From positions 1 to 64,000 of the forward strand of contig JBBATH010000009.1 in NCBI GenBank assembly GCA_040398845.1: 64,000 nucleotides of DNA, in the 5' to 3' direction. The notes under the pieces are model-generated. The model was not told the DNA's origin. It made no database searches and saw nothing but the letters and a program-made list of their open reading frames with translations. This document shows positions 1 through 8,669 of the stretch, one piece after another. Each line of letters begins with the position of its first letter. Within the stretch, counting starts at the first letter, position 1. A program made the position numbers and the translations under genes. Origin of the DNA: WLND01 sp040398845 (GTDB taxonomy: Bacteria > Actinomycetota > Actinomycetes > S36-B12).

Positions 1-361
1 TGGCGTACCGAGCGATAATCCGCTCGCGCTCCGCCTCGTCGGGCTCGTCCATCCGCATGCTCGCCTCCTGCATGCGCCGGACGACATCATGCAGGCCTCG
101 GGCACTGAGGATCCGGTCTCGGGCCAACTCGTCCGGATCACCTGTCCTCGGGTCCTGAGGCAGATACCCAACGGTGCCGGTGCTGCTGATGGAGCCCTTC
201 GCCGGGAGCGTCTCCCCCGCGAGTGCTCGCGTGAGCGTCGTCTTGCCGGCGCCATTGCGACCGACGAGTCCAACGCGGTCACCCTTGGCAACTCTGAAGG
301 ATCCGTCGGCCAAAAGGAGTTGGGCTCCGGCACGCAGTTCTATCCCGGAGGCAGCAATCAT
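1..361 (-). CDS. ABC-F family ATP-binding protein, N-terminal part (runs off the window edge)
   Basis: This is the first ~120 codons of a soluble ABC protein; the rest lies before base 1. From the ATG at 361 it reads MIAASGIELRAGAQLL, then a Walker A motif (VGRNGAGKTTLTRAL) and a Q-loop-like YLPQDPR. An N-terminal ABC domain with no membrane segment and this opening is typical of ABC-F (Ettα/Uup-type) proteins, which act on the ribosome in translation or antibiotic protection. The linker and second ABC domain cannot be seen, so the subgroup cannot be set. It follows the suf operon on the same strand, 41 bases after sufT, and may be read through from it. Confidence 0.8.
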   Translation of the reverse strand, partial: MIAASGIELRAGAQLLLADGSFRVAKGDRVGLVGRNGAGKTTLTRALAGETLPAKGSISSTGTVGYLPQDPRTGDPDELARDRILSARGLHDVVRRMQEASMRMDEPDEAERERIIARYA

Positions 362-402
362 GATGATGTGAGTCTACGGCCCGCAGCGGCCCTCGGACTC
401 CG

Positions 403-717
403 TCAGAGATTGAAGCCGAGAGCACGCAGCATGTCGCGTCCATCGTCCGTGATCTTGTCAGGACCCCACGGCGGCATCCAAACCCAATTGATCCGGAAAT
501 CAGCGACGACCGGCGTCAGTGCCGCCCTCGTCTGGTCCTCGATGACATCAGTGAGGGGGCATGCCGCTGAGGTGAGGGTCATATCAACGGTTGCGATGTT
601 CGAGTCGTCCACGCTCACCCCGTAGACGAGCCCGAGATCGACGACGTTGATGCCGAGTTCCGGGTCGACGACATCCTTCATCGCCTCGATGATCTCGTCA
701 TCAGTGGCAATATTCAC
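403..717 (-). CDS. sufT: SufT-like MIP18/DUF59 family iron-sulfur assembly protein
   Basis: A 104-residue MIP18 (DUF59) protein, the family involved in Fe-S cluster maturation and found at the end of actinobacterial suf operons. It shows the family signatures DVVDPELGINVVDLGLVY near the N-terminus and the conserved Cys in TSAACPLTD, with the MPPWGPDKIT block toward the C-terminus. The start is GTG at 717. It is the last gene of the suf run, 16 bases after sufU, so it should be co-transcribed with it. The exact biochemical role (auxiliary maturation or carrier) is inferred from the family. Confidence 0.88.
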   Translation of the reverse strand: MNIATDDEIIEAMKDVVDPELGINVVDLGLVYGVSVDDSNIATVDMTLTSAACPLTDVIEDQTRAALTPVVADFRINWVWMPPWGPDKITDDGRDMLRALGFNL

Positions 718-733
718 AGTCTCTGCTCCTTCA

Positions 734-1198
734 TCATGGGCTGGGATCCTCGGTTTGATTCGTCATCAGTCCTGACTGAATCTCGGCATCCTTGAGCGCC
801 ATCCAACCAAGCAGTGCGCACTTGATCCGGGCAGGAAACTTCGCAACGCCGGCGAAGGCGACAGCATCCCCCAGGACCTCCTCATCAGGTTCCCCTGATC
901 CCTTCGCATGCATCATCTCGATGAAGGCAAGCCTGACTGTCTCGGAGTTCCGCAGGGTGTCGCCAGACACAAGCTCCGACATCACGCTGGCGCTCGCCTG
1001 TGAAATGGAACACCCTTGACCAACATAGCCCACGACAAGGCCTCCATCAAGCCCGACACCCACCTCCACGGTGAGCTCGTCACCACAGGTCGGATTCACG
1101 TGATGCGCTGAACCGAGAGGCGAGGCGAGCAACCCCTGTCCGCGAGGATGCTTGTAATGATCGAGGATGATTTCTTGATAGAGCGACTCGAGGCTCAA
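734..1198 (-). CDS. sufU: SufU, zinc-containing IscU-fold sulfur acceptor for SufS
   Basis: A 154-residue SufU protein. It receives persulfide sulfur from the cysteine desulfurase SufS through its zinc site and passes it to the SufBCD scaffold. The three conserved cysteines are visible: C38 with D40 in TCGDELTV, C63 in QGCSISQAS and C127 in IKCALLGW. The insertion between the second and third Cys that separates SufU from IscU is present. The start is TTG at 1198, overlapping the sufS stop as TTGA, so translation is probably coupled. Product and SufS are adjacent, as the mechanism predicts. Confidence 0.95.
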   Translation of the reverse strand: MSLESLYQEIILDHYKHPRGQGLLASPLGSAHHVNPTCGDELTVEVGVGLDGGLVVGYVGQGCSISQASASVMSELVSGDTLRNSETVRLAFIEMMHAKGSGEPDEEVLGDAVAFAGVAKFPARIKCALLGWMALKDAEIQSGLMTNQTEDPSP

Positions 1199-2481
1199 GG
1201 CCTAACCCCGAAGAACTCTTGTGCGGAGATGATTCCCGCGGCAGCGTGATCGATGTCTGACTCGTCGTTGTAAAGATATGGCGAGATTCGGGTGGTCGCC
1301 GGGACGCCGAACCTGCGGCAAGTCGGCCACGCGCAGTGGTGGCCCACCCGCACGGCGACGCCGCGGTTGTCGAGGACCTGCCCGACGTCATGCGGGTGCA
1401 GGCCATCGACGACGAACGAGATCGTACTTCCGCGCTCAAACGTCGTGCTCGGTCCGATGATTCGGACGCCTGGGATGGCGGTGAGCACCGACAGGCTGTG
1501 CGCGGTGAGGGCCGCCTCATGGTCGGCAACCTCGTCCATGCCGATTTCCTCGAGATAGCGCACTCCAGCAGCAAGACCTACAGCCTGCGCCACCATTGGA
1601 GTACCCGCCTCGAACTTCTGCGGCGCGGGGGCGAACGTGCTCGACTCGATCGACACCATCTCGATCATTGAACCACCAGTGAGGAATGGTGGCATGGCGT
1701 CAAGGATCTCGGACGTGCCGTAGAGGCAGCCAATGCCCGTGGGTCCAAGCATTTTGTGTCCGCTCCACATGAGCAGGTCAGCACCGACATCTGCGACGTC
1801 GACCGGCATGTGGGGCACGGACTGGCAGCCATCGACGATGCCGATGGCGCCAACCTCATGAGCGCGATCCATGATGACCCGGACTGGATTCACGGTCCCA
1901 AGGATGTTCGACTGGTGCACAATCGAGACCACCTTCGTCGTGGCGTCGATAAGAGCGTCCATGTTCGATAGATCCAGCCGGCCCTCGTCGTCGACCGAGA
2001 ACCAGCGCAGGGTGGCACCCGTCTTCGCGCAGACCTCCTGCCACGGAACAAGGTTCGCGTGGTGCTCCATCTCGCTGATAACAATGCTGTCGCCCGGCCC
2101 GAGGACGAAGCGCGGGTCGATTGAACGACCCCCGGCCGCCTGTTGTGACAACGCGGTCGCATTGCTAAATGCATAGGAGCAGAGGTTAAGAGCCTCGGTG
2201 GCGTTTTTCGTGAACACGATGTTCGATGGCGCAGCCCCAATGAACCCGGCGATGGCAGACCGCGCATCCTCGTAATGGATCGTCGCCTCCTCCGCAAGGG
2301 CATGGGCTCCGCGGTGGACCGCGGCGTAGCTGGTCTCGTAGAAGGCGCGTTCGGCGTCGAGCACCTGATAGGGCTTCTGGGAGGTGGCGCCACTGTCGAG
2401 GTAGATGAGCTCTTTCCCATCGCGCACGGTGCGCGCCAGCAATGGGAAGTCCTTCTTGATTCTTGCGACGTCAAGGCTCAT
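1195..2481 (-). CDS. sufS: SufS cysteine desulfurase (PLP-dependent)
   Basis: A 428-residue group II cysteine desulfurase that takes sulfur from cysteine and hands it to SufU for Fe-S assembly. The start is ATG at 2481 (MSLDVARIKKDFPLL); the frame is open further upstream, but that stretch overlaps sufC and has no family similarity. The PLP lysine lies in WSGHKMLGPTGIG and the catalytic Cys in RVGHHCAWP. YLDSGATSQKP at the N-terminus is the usual substrate loop. It sits between sufC and sufU in the minus-strand operon. Confidence 0.96.
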   Translation of the reverse strand: MSLDVARIKKDFPLLARTVRDGKELIYLDSGATSQKPYQVLDAERAFYETSYAAVHRGAHALAEEATIHYEDARSAIAGFIGAAPSNIVFTKNATEALNLCSYAFSNATALSQQAAGGRSIDPRFVLGPGDSIVISEMEHHANLVPWQEVCAKTGATLRWFSVDDEGRLDLSNMDALIDATTKVVSIVHQSNILGTVNPVRVIMDRAHEVGAIGIVDGCQSVPHMPVDVADVGADLLMWSGHKMLGPTGIGCLYGTSEILDAMPPFLTGGSMIEMVSIESSTFAPAPQKFEAGTPMVAQAVGLAAGVRYLEEIGMDEVADHEAALTAHSLSVLTAIPGVRIIGPSTTFERGSTISFVVDGLHPHDVGQVLDNRGVAVRVGHHCAWPTCRRFGVPATTRISPYLYNDESDIDHAAAGIISAQEFFGVRP

Positions 2482-2500
2482 GGGGGTGGGATCACCTTTC

Positions 2501-3265
2501 CTAGGCGGGCTGCGCGGCCGTGATAAAGCGCTCGTAGCCCTCAGCCTCGAGGACCTCTGCGAGATCTGCGCCCCCGCTTTCGACGATGCGCCCATCGACG
2601 AAAACGTGAACGACATCAGGGGTGATGTAGCGAAGGATTCTCGTGTAGTGGGTGATAAGGAGGGTGCCCGCACCGGAGGACTCCCGATAGCGGTTCACTC
2701 CCTCGGCCACAATCCGGAGGGCATCGACGTCGAGACCGGAATCTGTTTCATCGAGGATCGCGAACTTCGGCCGCAACAGTGCAAGTTGCAGGATCTCGTG
2801 GCGCTTCTTCTCTCCGCCGGAGAACCCTTCGTTCACACTGCGCTCGGCGAATGCCGGGTCCATATGAAGATCAGCCATGGCCTCCTTCATCTCTTTCACC
2901 CAGGTTCGCAGTTTCGGGGCCTCGCCCTTGACTGCGGTGACTGAGGTGCGAAGGAAGTTTGAGACGGAAACACCGGGCACTTCAACCGGGTATTGCATTG
3001 CGAGGAAGAGACCGGCACGTGCCCGCTCATCCACGCTCATTGCAAGAACATCCTCGCCATCGAGGGTGATCGACCCGCTCGTCACCTGGTATTTCGGATG
3101 GCCGGCGATGACGTAGGCGAGGGTTGATTTACCAGAACCATTGGGTCCCATGACCGCGTGCGTACGACCGGACTCGACGCTCAGGGTAACGCCGCGCAGG
3201 ATCTCCTTTTCCCCTCCGTCGGTCTCGATCGAGGCGTGCAATTCATTGATAACGAGTTCACTCAT
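2501..3265 (-). CDS. sufC: SufC ABC-type ATPase of the SufBCD scaffold
   Basis: A 254-residue ATPase that pairs with SufB and SufD in the cytosolic Fe-S scaffold. Walker A (GPNGSGKSTLAYVIAG), the Q-loop region (FLAMQYPVEVPG), the signature (GFSGGEKKRHEILQ) and Walker B (FAILDETDSGLD) are all readable. The family's Walker B is followed by DSGLD rather than the transporter-type PTSGLD, as seen here. The ATG at 3265 has an AAGGA ribosome site upstream. Flanked by the Rieske gene and sufS. Confidence 0.96.
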   Translation of the reverse strand: MSELVINELHASIETDGGEKEILRGVTLSVESGRTHAVMGPNGSGKSTLAYVIAGHPKYQVTSGSITLDGEDVLAMSVDERARAGLFLAMQYPVEVPGVSVSNFLRTSVTAVKGEAPKLRTWVKEMKEAMADLHMDPAFAERSVNEGFSGGEKKRHEILQLALLRPKFAILDETDSGLDVDALRIVAEGVNRYRESSGAGTLLITHYTRILRYITPDVVHVFVDGRIVESGGADLAEVLEAEGYERFITAAQPA

Positions 3266-3274
3266 AGCTGTCCT

Positions 3275-3661
3275 TCAGAGTTTTTCGGTAGCGGCTTGGG
3301 ATGTTGCAGAGATATCGGTGGGCAACGTTGCTACTTCGACGACGATGTCTTCGCCTTCACCGCTAAGTCGAACTTCGTAAACCGGCACCGCCACGACAGC
3401 GGGCAGGGTAAGCGGAGCGCCGGTTCGCAAGTCGAATTGGGATCCGTGGAGCCAGCACTCGATGGTGCATCCCTCGATCTCCCCCTCGGAGAGCAGGACG
3501 TCGGCGTGCGAGCAGGCATCGCGGATGGCGAACACACCCTCAGCCGTGTGGACGATGGCGACCGCGGTGCCCGCTAGGTCGGCCTTGAGCGAACCGCCGA
3601 CCGGCACCTCAGCAAGCCGGCATACCACGATGAACTCGCTTGACTCCTTGACATCAGACAT
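3275..3661 (-). CDS. Rieske-type [2Fe-2S] ferredoxin of the suf operon
   Basis: A 128-residue small Rieske protein resembling the ferredoxin subunits of non-heme iron oxygenases. The cluster ligands are Cys-Ser-His (DACSHADVLLSEG) and Cys-x2-His (ECWLHGSQFDL). It has no signal peptide, so it is cytosolic. The start is ATG at 3661 (MSDVKES), overlapping the sufD stop by 8 bases; an upstream in-frame ATG would overlap sufD more. A ferredoxin here could feed electrons to cluster assembly or be an assembly client; that role is inference. Its place between sufD and sufC is common in actinobacteria. Confidence 0.9.
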   Translation of the reverse strand: MSDVKESSEFIVVCRLAEVPVGGSLKADLAGTAVAIVHTAEGVFAIRDACSHADVLLSEGEIEGCTIECWLHGSQFDLRTGAPLTLPAVVAVPVYEVRLSGEGEDIVVEVATLPTDISATSQAATEKL

Positions 3662-4775
3662 CGTCCGGCTCCTCATCCGCCATTCCAAGCCGGGCCGAGA
3701 TTCGCTGCATCATGGTGTCGCGCCAGGCCGGCATGCCGAGTCTGCCCAACACGTCGGCGAAGAATCCGCGAACGACGAGCTGGCGCGCGAGCTCCGCGGG
3801 GATCCCGCGGGACTGCAGATAGAACAATTGCTCGTCGTCGAAACGTCCAGTCGCGCTCGCATGCCCGGCACTCACGACATCACCGGTCTCAAGCTCGAGG
3901 TTTGGCACCGAGTCGGCGCGGGGGCCGTCCGAGAGCAGGAGGTTGCGGTTCATCTCGTACGTCTGCGTGCCGATTGCCTCGCGACGGACGAGCACATCGC
4001 CGATCCACACTGTGTGCGCGAGGACTCCAGAGAGAGCGCCCTTGTAGATGACATTGCTCGTGCAGTGCGGCTGCTCGTGCTCGACGAAGATCCGCTGCTC
4101 GAAGAACTGCTCGCCCTCAGCGAGGAATACCCCGAGAAGCTCGGCGCTGCCACCGGATGACCGGTAGTGAACCGAGGGCAGCAGGCGCACGGCTCGGCCG
4201 CCAAGCGTCACCGCACACGCGGTGAAACGGGCATCGCGACCGATCGTTGCAGGCAGATGTGCGACGAGGCGATGTTCCTTGGGCCCATCGACGACCACAA
4301 GGAGCGTGAGGTCGGCGCCATCAGCAACACTGATGACGATGGCGCCCGAGACATCAGCGATCGTGTTCACCTCGATAACGACCTTGGCGGAGCTAAACGC
4401 TCCGGCCGTGATCTCGACGTGCTGGTAGGCGAACGAGGTGCTCGCCTCCAACCGCACGACAACCGGCTCATCGACACGCGCCTCGCGCGGTATGTCGATG
4501 ATGACTGCCGAGCGAGCCCCGGATCGCGCGATCGCACCGGTGCGATCGGTCGGAGTCCAGGCGGAGGTGACGTTCTCGATCGGCACGTTGGACGCGAGCT
4601 CGCTCACCGAGATCCCGGTAACGATCCCGGCCTCGGGAACGAGCGAAAAGAAGGGCTTGAGCACCTCGAGTGGTGCAAAGCGCCACTCGAGCTCACGGCC
4701 TGTCGGTGTGCCAAAGGACTCCGGGTCGAATGAGGCGACTCGTGGAGCTAGATCGTGGGGAGGTGCGATCGTCAC
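3654..4775 (-). CDS. sufD: SufD, SufBCD scaffold subunit
   Basis: A 373-residue SufB/SufD-family protein. SufD partners SufB in the scaffold and helps iron entry. The shared beta-helix C-terminal region is visible, including the GDVVSAGHASATGRFDDEQ block, the SRGIPAELARQLVVRGFF helix pair and the Glu/His-rich core. The start is GTG at 4775 and overlaps the sufB stop as GTGA. It is shorter than SufB and lacks SufB's N-terminal region, as expected. Confidence 0.94.
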   Translation of the reverse strand: MTIAPPHDLAPRVASFDPESFGTPTGRELEWRFAPLEVLKPFFSLVPEAGIVTGISVSELASNVPIENVTSAWTPTDRTGAIARSGARSAVIIDIPREARVDEPVVVRLEASTSFAYQHVEITAGAFSSAKVVIEVNTIADVSGAIVISVADGADLTLLVVVDGPKEHRLVAHLPATIGRDARFTACAVTLGGRAVRLLPSVHYRSSGGSAELLGVFLAEGEQFFEQRIFVEHEQPHCTSNVIYKGALSGVLAHTVWIGDVLVRREAIGTQTYEMNRNLLLSDGPRADSVPNLELETGDVVSAGHASATGRFDDEQLFYLQSRGIPAELARQLVVRGFFADVLGRLGMPAWRDTMMQRISARLGMADEEPDDV

Positions 4776-6232
4776 CCAACAGCCCCTTCCATCTGGAGCT
4801 CGATGAGGCGGTTCAATTCAATGGCGTACTCCATCGGGAGTTCGCGGGCGATGGGCTCGATGAAACCGCGAACGATCATGGCCATTGCCTCGTCCTCGGT
4901 GATGCCACGTGACATGAGGTAGAACAGTTGGTCGGCGCTCACCTTCGAAACAGTGGCCTCGTGCCCCATCGAGACATCGTCCTCGCGTACGTCGACGTAG
5001 GGGTAGGTATCAGACCTCGAAATATCGTCGACGAGGAGCGCATCGCACTTCACGGTGCTCTTCGATCCGTGTGCACCCTCGAGAATTTGGACGAGGCCCC
5101 GGTACGACGTGCGGCCACCACCACGGGCAACCGACTTCGAGACGATGCTCGAGGACGTATTTGGTGCCACATGAACCATCTTCGAACCAGCATCCTGATG
5201 CTGTCCCTCACCTGCGAATGCAATAGAAAGGGTCTCACCCTTGGCATGCTCACCCATGAGCCAGACTGAGGGGTACTTCATCGTGACCTTGGACCCGAGG
5301 TTGCCGTCGATCCACTCCATCGTCGCACCCTCATGGGCGATGGCCCGCTTGGTGACGAGGTTGTAGACGTTCGTCGACCAGTTTTGGATCGTCGTGTACC
5401 GGCAACGGCCGCCCTTCTTCACGATGATCTCCACGACCGCCGAGTGCAGCGAGTCACTCGAGTAGATCGGCGCAGTGCAGCCCTCGACGTAGTGCACGTA
5501 AGCGTCCTCGTCGACGATGATGAGGGTGCGCTCGAACTGGCCCATGTTCTCGGTGTTGATGCGGAAGTAGGCCTGGAGAGGAATGTCGACGTGCACACCC
5601 TTCGGCACGTAAACGAATGAGCCGCCCGACCAGACCGACGTGTTCAGTGCAGCAAATTTGTTGTCGCCCACGGGGATGACTGAACCAAAGTACTCCTTGA
5701 ACACGTCCTCGTGCTCGCGCAGCGCGGTGTCAGTGTCAAGGAAGAGGACGCCCTGCTCCTCGAGGTCCTCACGAATCGCGTGATATACAACTTCGGACTC
5801 GTACTGAGCCGCAACGCCCGAGACGAGACGCTGCTTCTCCGCCTCTGGAATGCCGAGCCGGTCATACGTGCTCTTGATGTCGTCAGGGAGTTCATCCCAG
5901 CTCGTCGCCTGCTTCTCAGTCGATCGAACGAAATATTTGATGTTGTCGAAGTCAATGCCATTGAGGTCAGAACCCCAGGTCGGCATTGGCTTCTTGTCAA
6001 AGAGTCGCAGGCCCTTGAGTCGCAACTCGAGCATCCACTCCGGCTCGTTCTTGAGTGCGCTGATGTTGCGTACGACATCCTCGTTGAGTCCGCGCCTAGC
6101 CGTGGCGCCTGCAGTGTCAGCGTCGTGCCAGCCGTACTCGTACCGCCCTAATTCGTCGATCGTCGCGGCCTGCTGCTCCGCAGACGTGAGCGTTGGCTCG
6201 GTCTCGGTCCGTATGATGGTCTGATCGCTCAT
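4772..6232 (-). CDS. sufB: SufB, Fe-S cluster scaffold protein
   Basis: A 486-residue SufB, the main scaffold on which [Fe-S] clusters are built. Family blocks seen include the N-terminal region ending in MPTWGSDLNGIDFDNI, the YYEVPKGV-type block FVYVPKGVHVDIPLQ, VHYVEGCTAPIYSSDSLH with its conserved Cys, and the C-terminal GHEATVSKVSADQLFYL followed by SRGITEDEAM. The start is ATG at 6232 (MSDQT), overlapping the sufR stop as ATGA; the upstream open extension lies inside sufR. First structural gene of the operon. Confidence 0.97.
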   Translation of the reverse strand: MSDQTIIRTETEPTLTSAEQQAATIDELGRYEYGWHDADTAGATARRGLNEDVVRNISALKNEPEWMLELRLKGLRLFDKKPMPTWGSDLNGIDFDNIKYFVRSTEKQATSWDELPDDIKSTYDRLGIPEAEKQRLVSGVAAQYESEVVYHAIREDLEEQGVLFLDTDTALREHEDVFKEYFGSVIPVGDNKFAALNTSVWSGGSFVYVPKGVHVDIPLQAYFRINTENMGQFERTLIIVDEDAYVHYVEGCTAPIYSSDSLHSAVVEIIVKKGGRCRYTTIQNWSTNVYNLVTKRAIAHEGATMEWIDGNLGSKVTMKYPSVWLMGEHAKGETLSIAFAGEGQHQDAGSKMVHVAPNTSSSIVSKSVARGGGRTSYRGLVQILEGAHGSKSTVKCDALLVDDISRSDTYPYVDVREDDVSMGHEATVSKVSADQLFYLMSRGITEDEAMAMIVRGFIEPIARELPMEYAIELNRLIELQMEGAVG

Positions 6233-6948
6233 GCCATGGCCCTTCGGTTGGAGTTCGTCTGGAGGATGTTCGTGGTCTGGGAGACGCTGGCCAACCGGCG
6301 AACGTCGATAGGAATAACGGTCGTGCAGACGCCGTCGCCGTGTGCAATCGTCGCAAGTCGCGTCACATGTACACCCAGTGCTTGTCCAAGAGCCGCGGTC
6401 TCTGCCTCGCACAGCGCGGGGAACTCACCCGCTGCCTCGGAGACCGGGCATGCGTGCTGGCAGAGCTGGACGGTTTTGGCATCATCGCCCGCGATATCGA
6501 CGGACGCTGCGTACCCAGCGATGGTAAGAGTCTCGGCCATCAATTCGACCGATGCAGCCGAAGGGACGCCACTCGCTGGGCCCATCCGCCTGACAAGGCG
6601 GTTCGCCCGCTCCGCTGCAAATGCTGCGATGCCCATGCTTCCCTGCGTGCGATCGACAAACCGCAGGAGTTCAAGTGCAAGGTCCTCCGTTGCGTCACTG
6701 AAAGCCGAGCGTCCGGCCTGCGTGAGACTGAAAACCTGGCTGGGTCGACCTCTGCGCGGCGCTGGGGCGGGACCATAGGGTGCCCGATCGGAGGCCACGA
6801 CAAGGTCCGACTCGATCAGTGATGCGAGCGGCCTTCTGATGGCGGTCGCGGTAAGCCCGAGCCTGTCGGCAAGCTCAGACGCCGAACCAGGTCCGACGTC
6901 GAGCAGCGATCTCGCAATGCGCGCTGCTGCCTCGCCGGGGAATTTCAT
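6229..6948 (-). CDS. sufR: SufR-type Fe-S-sensing transcriptional regulator of the suf operon
   Basis: A 239-residue regulator with an N-terminal winged helix-turn-helix (ASELADRLGLTATAIRRPLASL, residues about 24-45) and a C-terminal cysteine cluster (LCQHACP and FPALC, spacing C-x4-C-x12-C), the layout of SufR repressors that hold an Fe-S cluster. The family represses suf when clusters are plentiful. It leads the suf operon and overlaps sufB by ATGA, so it should control its own synthesis. A short AACA-N4-TGTT inverted repeat touches its start codon. The gene is divergent from the ABC exporter at 7008. Confidence 0.9.
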   Translation of the reverse strand: MKFPGEAAARIARSLLDVGPGSASELADRLGLTATAIRRPLASLIESDLVVASDRAPYGPAPAPRRGRPSQVFSLTQAGRSAFSDATEDLALELLRFVDRTQGSMGIAAFAAERANRLVRRMGPASGVPSAASVELMAETLTIAGYAASVDIAGDDAKTVQLCQHACPVSEAAGEFPALCEAETAALGQALGVHVTRLATIAHGDGVCTTVIPIDVRRLASVSQTTNILQTNSNRRAMA

Positions 6949-6960
6949 AACACTATTGTT
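6949..6960. promoter_or_regulatory. candidate SufR operator
   Basis: An inverted repeat, AACA-CTAT-TGTT, directly abuts the sufR start codon in the 59-base space between sufR and the divergent exporter. Its place would let SufR block its own operon. SufR sites differ between lineages, so this assignment is inference from position and symmetry. Confidence 0.4.
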
Positions 6961-6995
6961 GCCTAAATCGCTGATCGCGCCAATCGGGGGCTCCC

Positions 6996-7001
6996 TAGAC
7001 T
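6996..7001 (+). promoter_or_regulatory. -10 box of a leaderless promoter for the ABC exporter
   Basis: TAGACT lies exactly six bases before the ATG at 7008, so the predicted transcript begins at the start codon. Eleven other genes in the window have the same spacing. Confidence 0.7.
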
Positions 7002-7007
7002 GGCTTC

Positions 7008-7916
7008 ATGAGTCCAATCCCCGCACTGATGATCGAGGATCTGGTCGTCCGCTACGGCGATGTGGTCGCCGTGAACGGCGTGACGATGACGGCAAGCACC
7101 TCACAGGTTACCGCGTTGCTCGGTCCGAACGGGGCCGGCAAAACCACGACTGTCGAAATTGCCTGCGGGTTACGGTCCGCGACCAGCGGCACGGTTCGAC
7201 TCCTGGGAGCCGAGCCCGGGACGCGGGCGGTCACGGAGCGCGTCGGCGTCATGCTCCAGCATGGGGGCCTCTACCCGACAGCTCGGCCGCTCGAGTGGTT
7301 GAAGTACCTCGCCCGGCTATACCCGACCCACGCTGACCCGTCCGAGCTCCTTGACCTTGTCGGCATTGATCCTTCCACCCACACGACGACTCGGCGTCTG
7401 TCCGGCGGGGAGCAGCAGCGCGTCAAACTGGCGGCGGCACTGCTTCCAAACCCCGAATTCCTCATCCTTGACGAGCCGACCGCGGGCCTTGATCCCCTCG
7501 CGCGTCGCAACCTCCTCGAGGCACTTGCCCAACGGCGAGATGCAGGTACAAGCATTCTTCTCACCACGCACCAATTGAGCGATGTTGAAGCGCTTGCCGA
7601 CCATGTGGTCGTCATCGCCCGCGGACACGTTGTCGCCCAGGGAACCGTCGCCGACCTCACCGGGGCCGATGACGCGATGAGTTTTTCCGGTCCCCCGCGC
7701 CTAGAACTCACCGGACTCGCGGCGACCCTGCCAGGCGACTTTCGGGTGGAAGAGGTACGCCCCGGCAACTATGTCGCGCACGGTCCGCCGAGCCCCCAGG
7801 TCATGGCAGCGATCACCACCTGGTGCGCCGAGCAGGGGGTCATGGCGACCGACCTTGCCGTCGGCCGCCGAACGCTCGAGCAAATCGTTATCGACGCCGG
7901 ATCGGAGCCATCATGA
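7008..7916 (+). CDS. ABC transporter ATP-binding protein (ABC-2 exporter, DrrA/CcmA-like)
   Basis: A 302-residue ATPase. Walker A (LLGPNGAGKTTTVEIA), the Q-loop (MLQHGGLYPTARP), the signature (RLSGGEQQRVKLA), Walker B (EFLILDEPTAGLDP) and the H-loop (LLTTHQLSD) are all present. The ~90-residue C-terminal tail is like those of DrrA-type ATPases. It is the partner of the permease at 7913, which it overlaps by ATGA. Together they should form an export pump; the substrate is unknown. The pair sits next to ctaA between the suf and heme genes, an arrangement I recall in other actinobacteria, so a role linked to heme or Fe-S metabolism is possible but unproven. Confidence 0.88.
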   Translation: MSPIPALMIEDLVVRYGDVVAVNGVTMTASTSQVTALLGPNGAGKTTTVEIACGLRSATSGTVRLLGAEPGTRAVTERVGVMLQHGGLYPTARPLEWLKYLARLYPTHADPSELLDLVGIDPSTHTTTRRLSGGEQQRVKLAAALLPNPEFLILDEPTAGLDPLARRNLLEALAQRRDAGTSILLTTHQLSDVEALADHVVVIARGHVVAQGTVADLTGADDAMSFSGPPRLELTGLAATLPGDFRVEEVRPGNYVAHGPPSPQVMAAITTWCAEQGVMATDLAVGRRTLEQIVIDAGSEPS

Positions 7917-8623
7917 GCGGGGTCACACGGGTCCGGGCCCATGCGGGCTGGGAGTTGCGCCTCCTGCTTCGCAATGGCGAGCAAATTCTCCTCATGTTCG
8001 TCATCCCCATTGCTTTGCTCTTCGCGCTGCGGATCATGCAGGGCGGCGTGATCAACGAGCAGGTTCCCACGGTCCTGAGTGTCAGTCTCATCGCCACCTG
8101 CTTCACATCGTTGGCCATCGGCACCGGTTTCGAGCGACGGGCTGGTGCCCTCAAGTTTCTCGCCACCACTCCCCTGTCGCGTGTTGACCTGTTGCTTGGC
8201 AAGGCGCTTGCCACCGGCGCGCTTGCCGCATTGTCGTTCGCTGCCCTCGCGAGCGCCGCAGCCATCATGGGCTGGCGCCCTGATGTCGATTTGCTCAGCC
8301 TTGGAGCATTCGTCTTTCTGGGGGGAGGAACATTCGCGGCACTGGCTGTTCTTCTTGCCGGAGTTCTGCGTGCCGAAGCGGTGCTTGCCCTCGCCAACGG
8401 GATCTTCGTGCTCCTCATAGTCTTCGGCGGGGTTGTCTTCGCCTCAGCCGACATGCCGCCTGCAATTGGTGGTGTTGTCTCGCTGCTCCCTTCGGCCGCC
8501 CTCTGCGACGGACTGACAGCAGCGCTCACCGGTGGCCCCCTCCCCGTCGGCGCGCTCCTCGTTCTGGTTGTCTGGGGCGCAGCAAGTGCCCTCTTGGCCC
8601 GGCGCACGTTCGCCTGGGACTGA
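7913..8623 (+). CDS. ABC-2 type permease of the exporter
   Basis: A 236-residue membrane protein with about six hydrophobic segments: a first helix near ILLMFVIPIALLFAL, a conserved FERRAGALKFLATTPLSR cytoplasmic loop typical of ABC-2 permeases, and alanine-rich helices to the C-terminus. The start is ATG at 7913, overlapping the ATPase stop by ATGA. It forms the channel of the exporter encoded with 7008-7916. Substrate not determinable from sequence. Confidence 0.85.
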   Translation: MSGVTRVRAHAGWELRLLLRNGEQILLMFVIPIALLFALRIMQGGVINEQVPTVLSVSLIATCFTSLAIGTGFERRAGALKFLATTPLSRVDLLLGKALATGALAALSFAALASAAAIMGWRPDVDLLSLGAFVFLGGGTFAALAVLLAGVLRAEAVLALANGIFVLLIVFGGVVFASADMPPAIGGVVSLLPSAALCDGLTAALTGGPLPVGALLVLVVWGAASALLARRTFAWD

Positions 8624-8657
8624 CCTGCGGCACCGAGCCGCACCTGTGCATCCTCGC

Positions 8658-8663
8658 TAGGGT
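8658..8663 (+). promoter_or_regulatory. -10 box of the leaderless ctaA promoter
   Basis: TAGGGT is followed by six bases and then the ctaA ATG at 8670. There is no convincing ribosome-binding site. Confidence 0.7.
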
Positions 8664-8669
8664 GGAGAT

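Noticed and set aside
4772..6412. An N-terminally extended SufB beginning at 6412
   Set aside because: The extension lies inside sufR, has no SufB similarity, and the ATGA overlap at 6232 is a better start.
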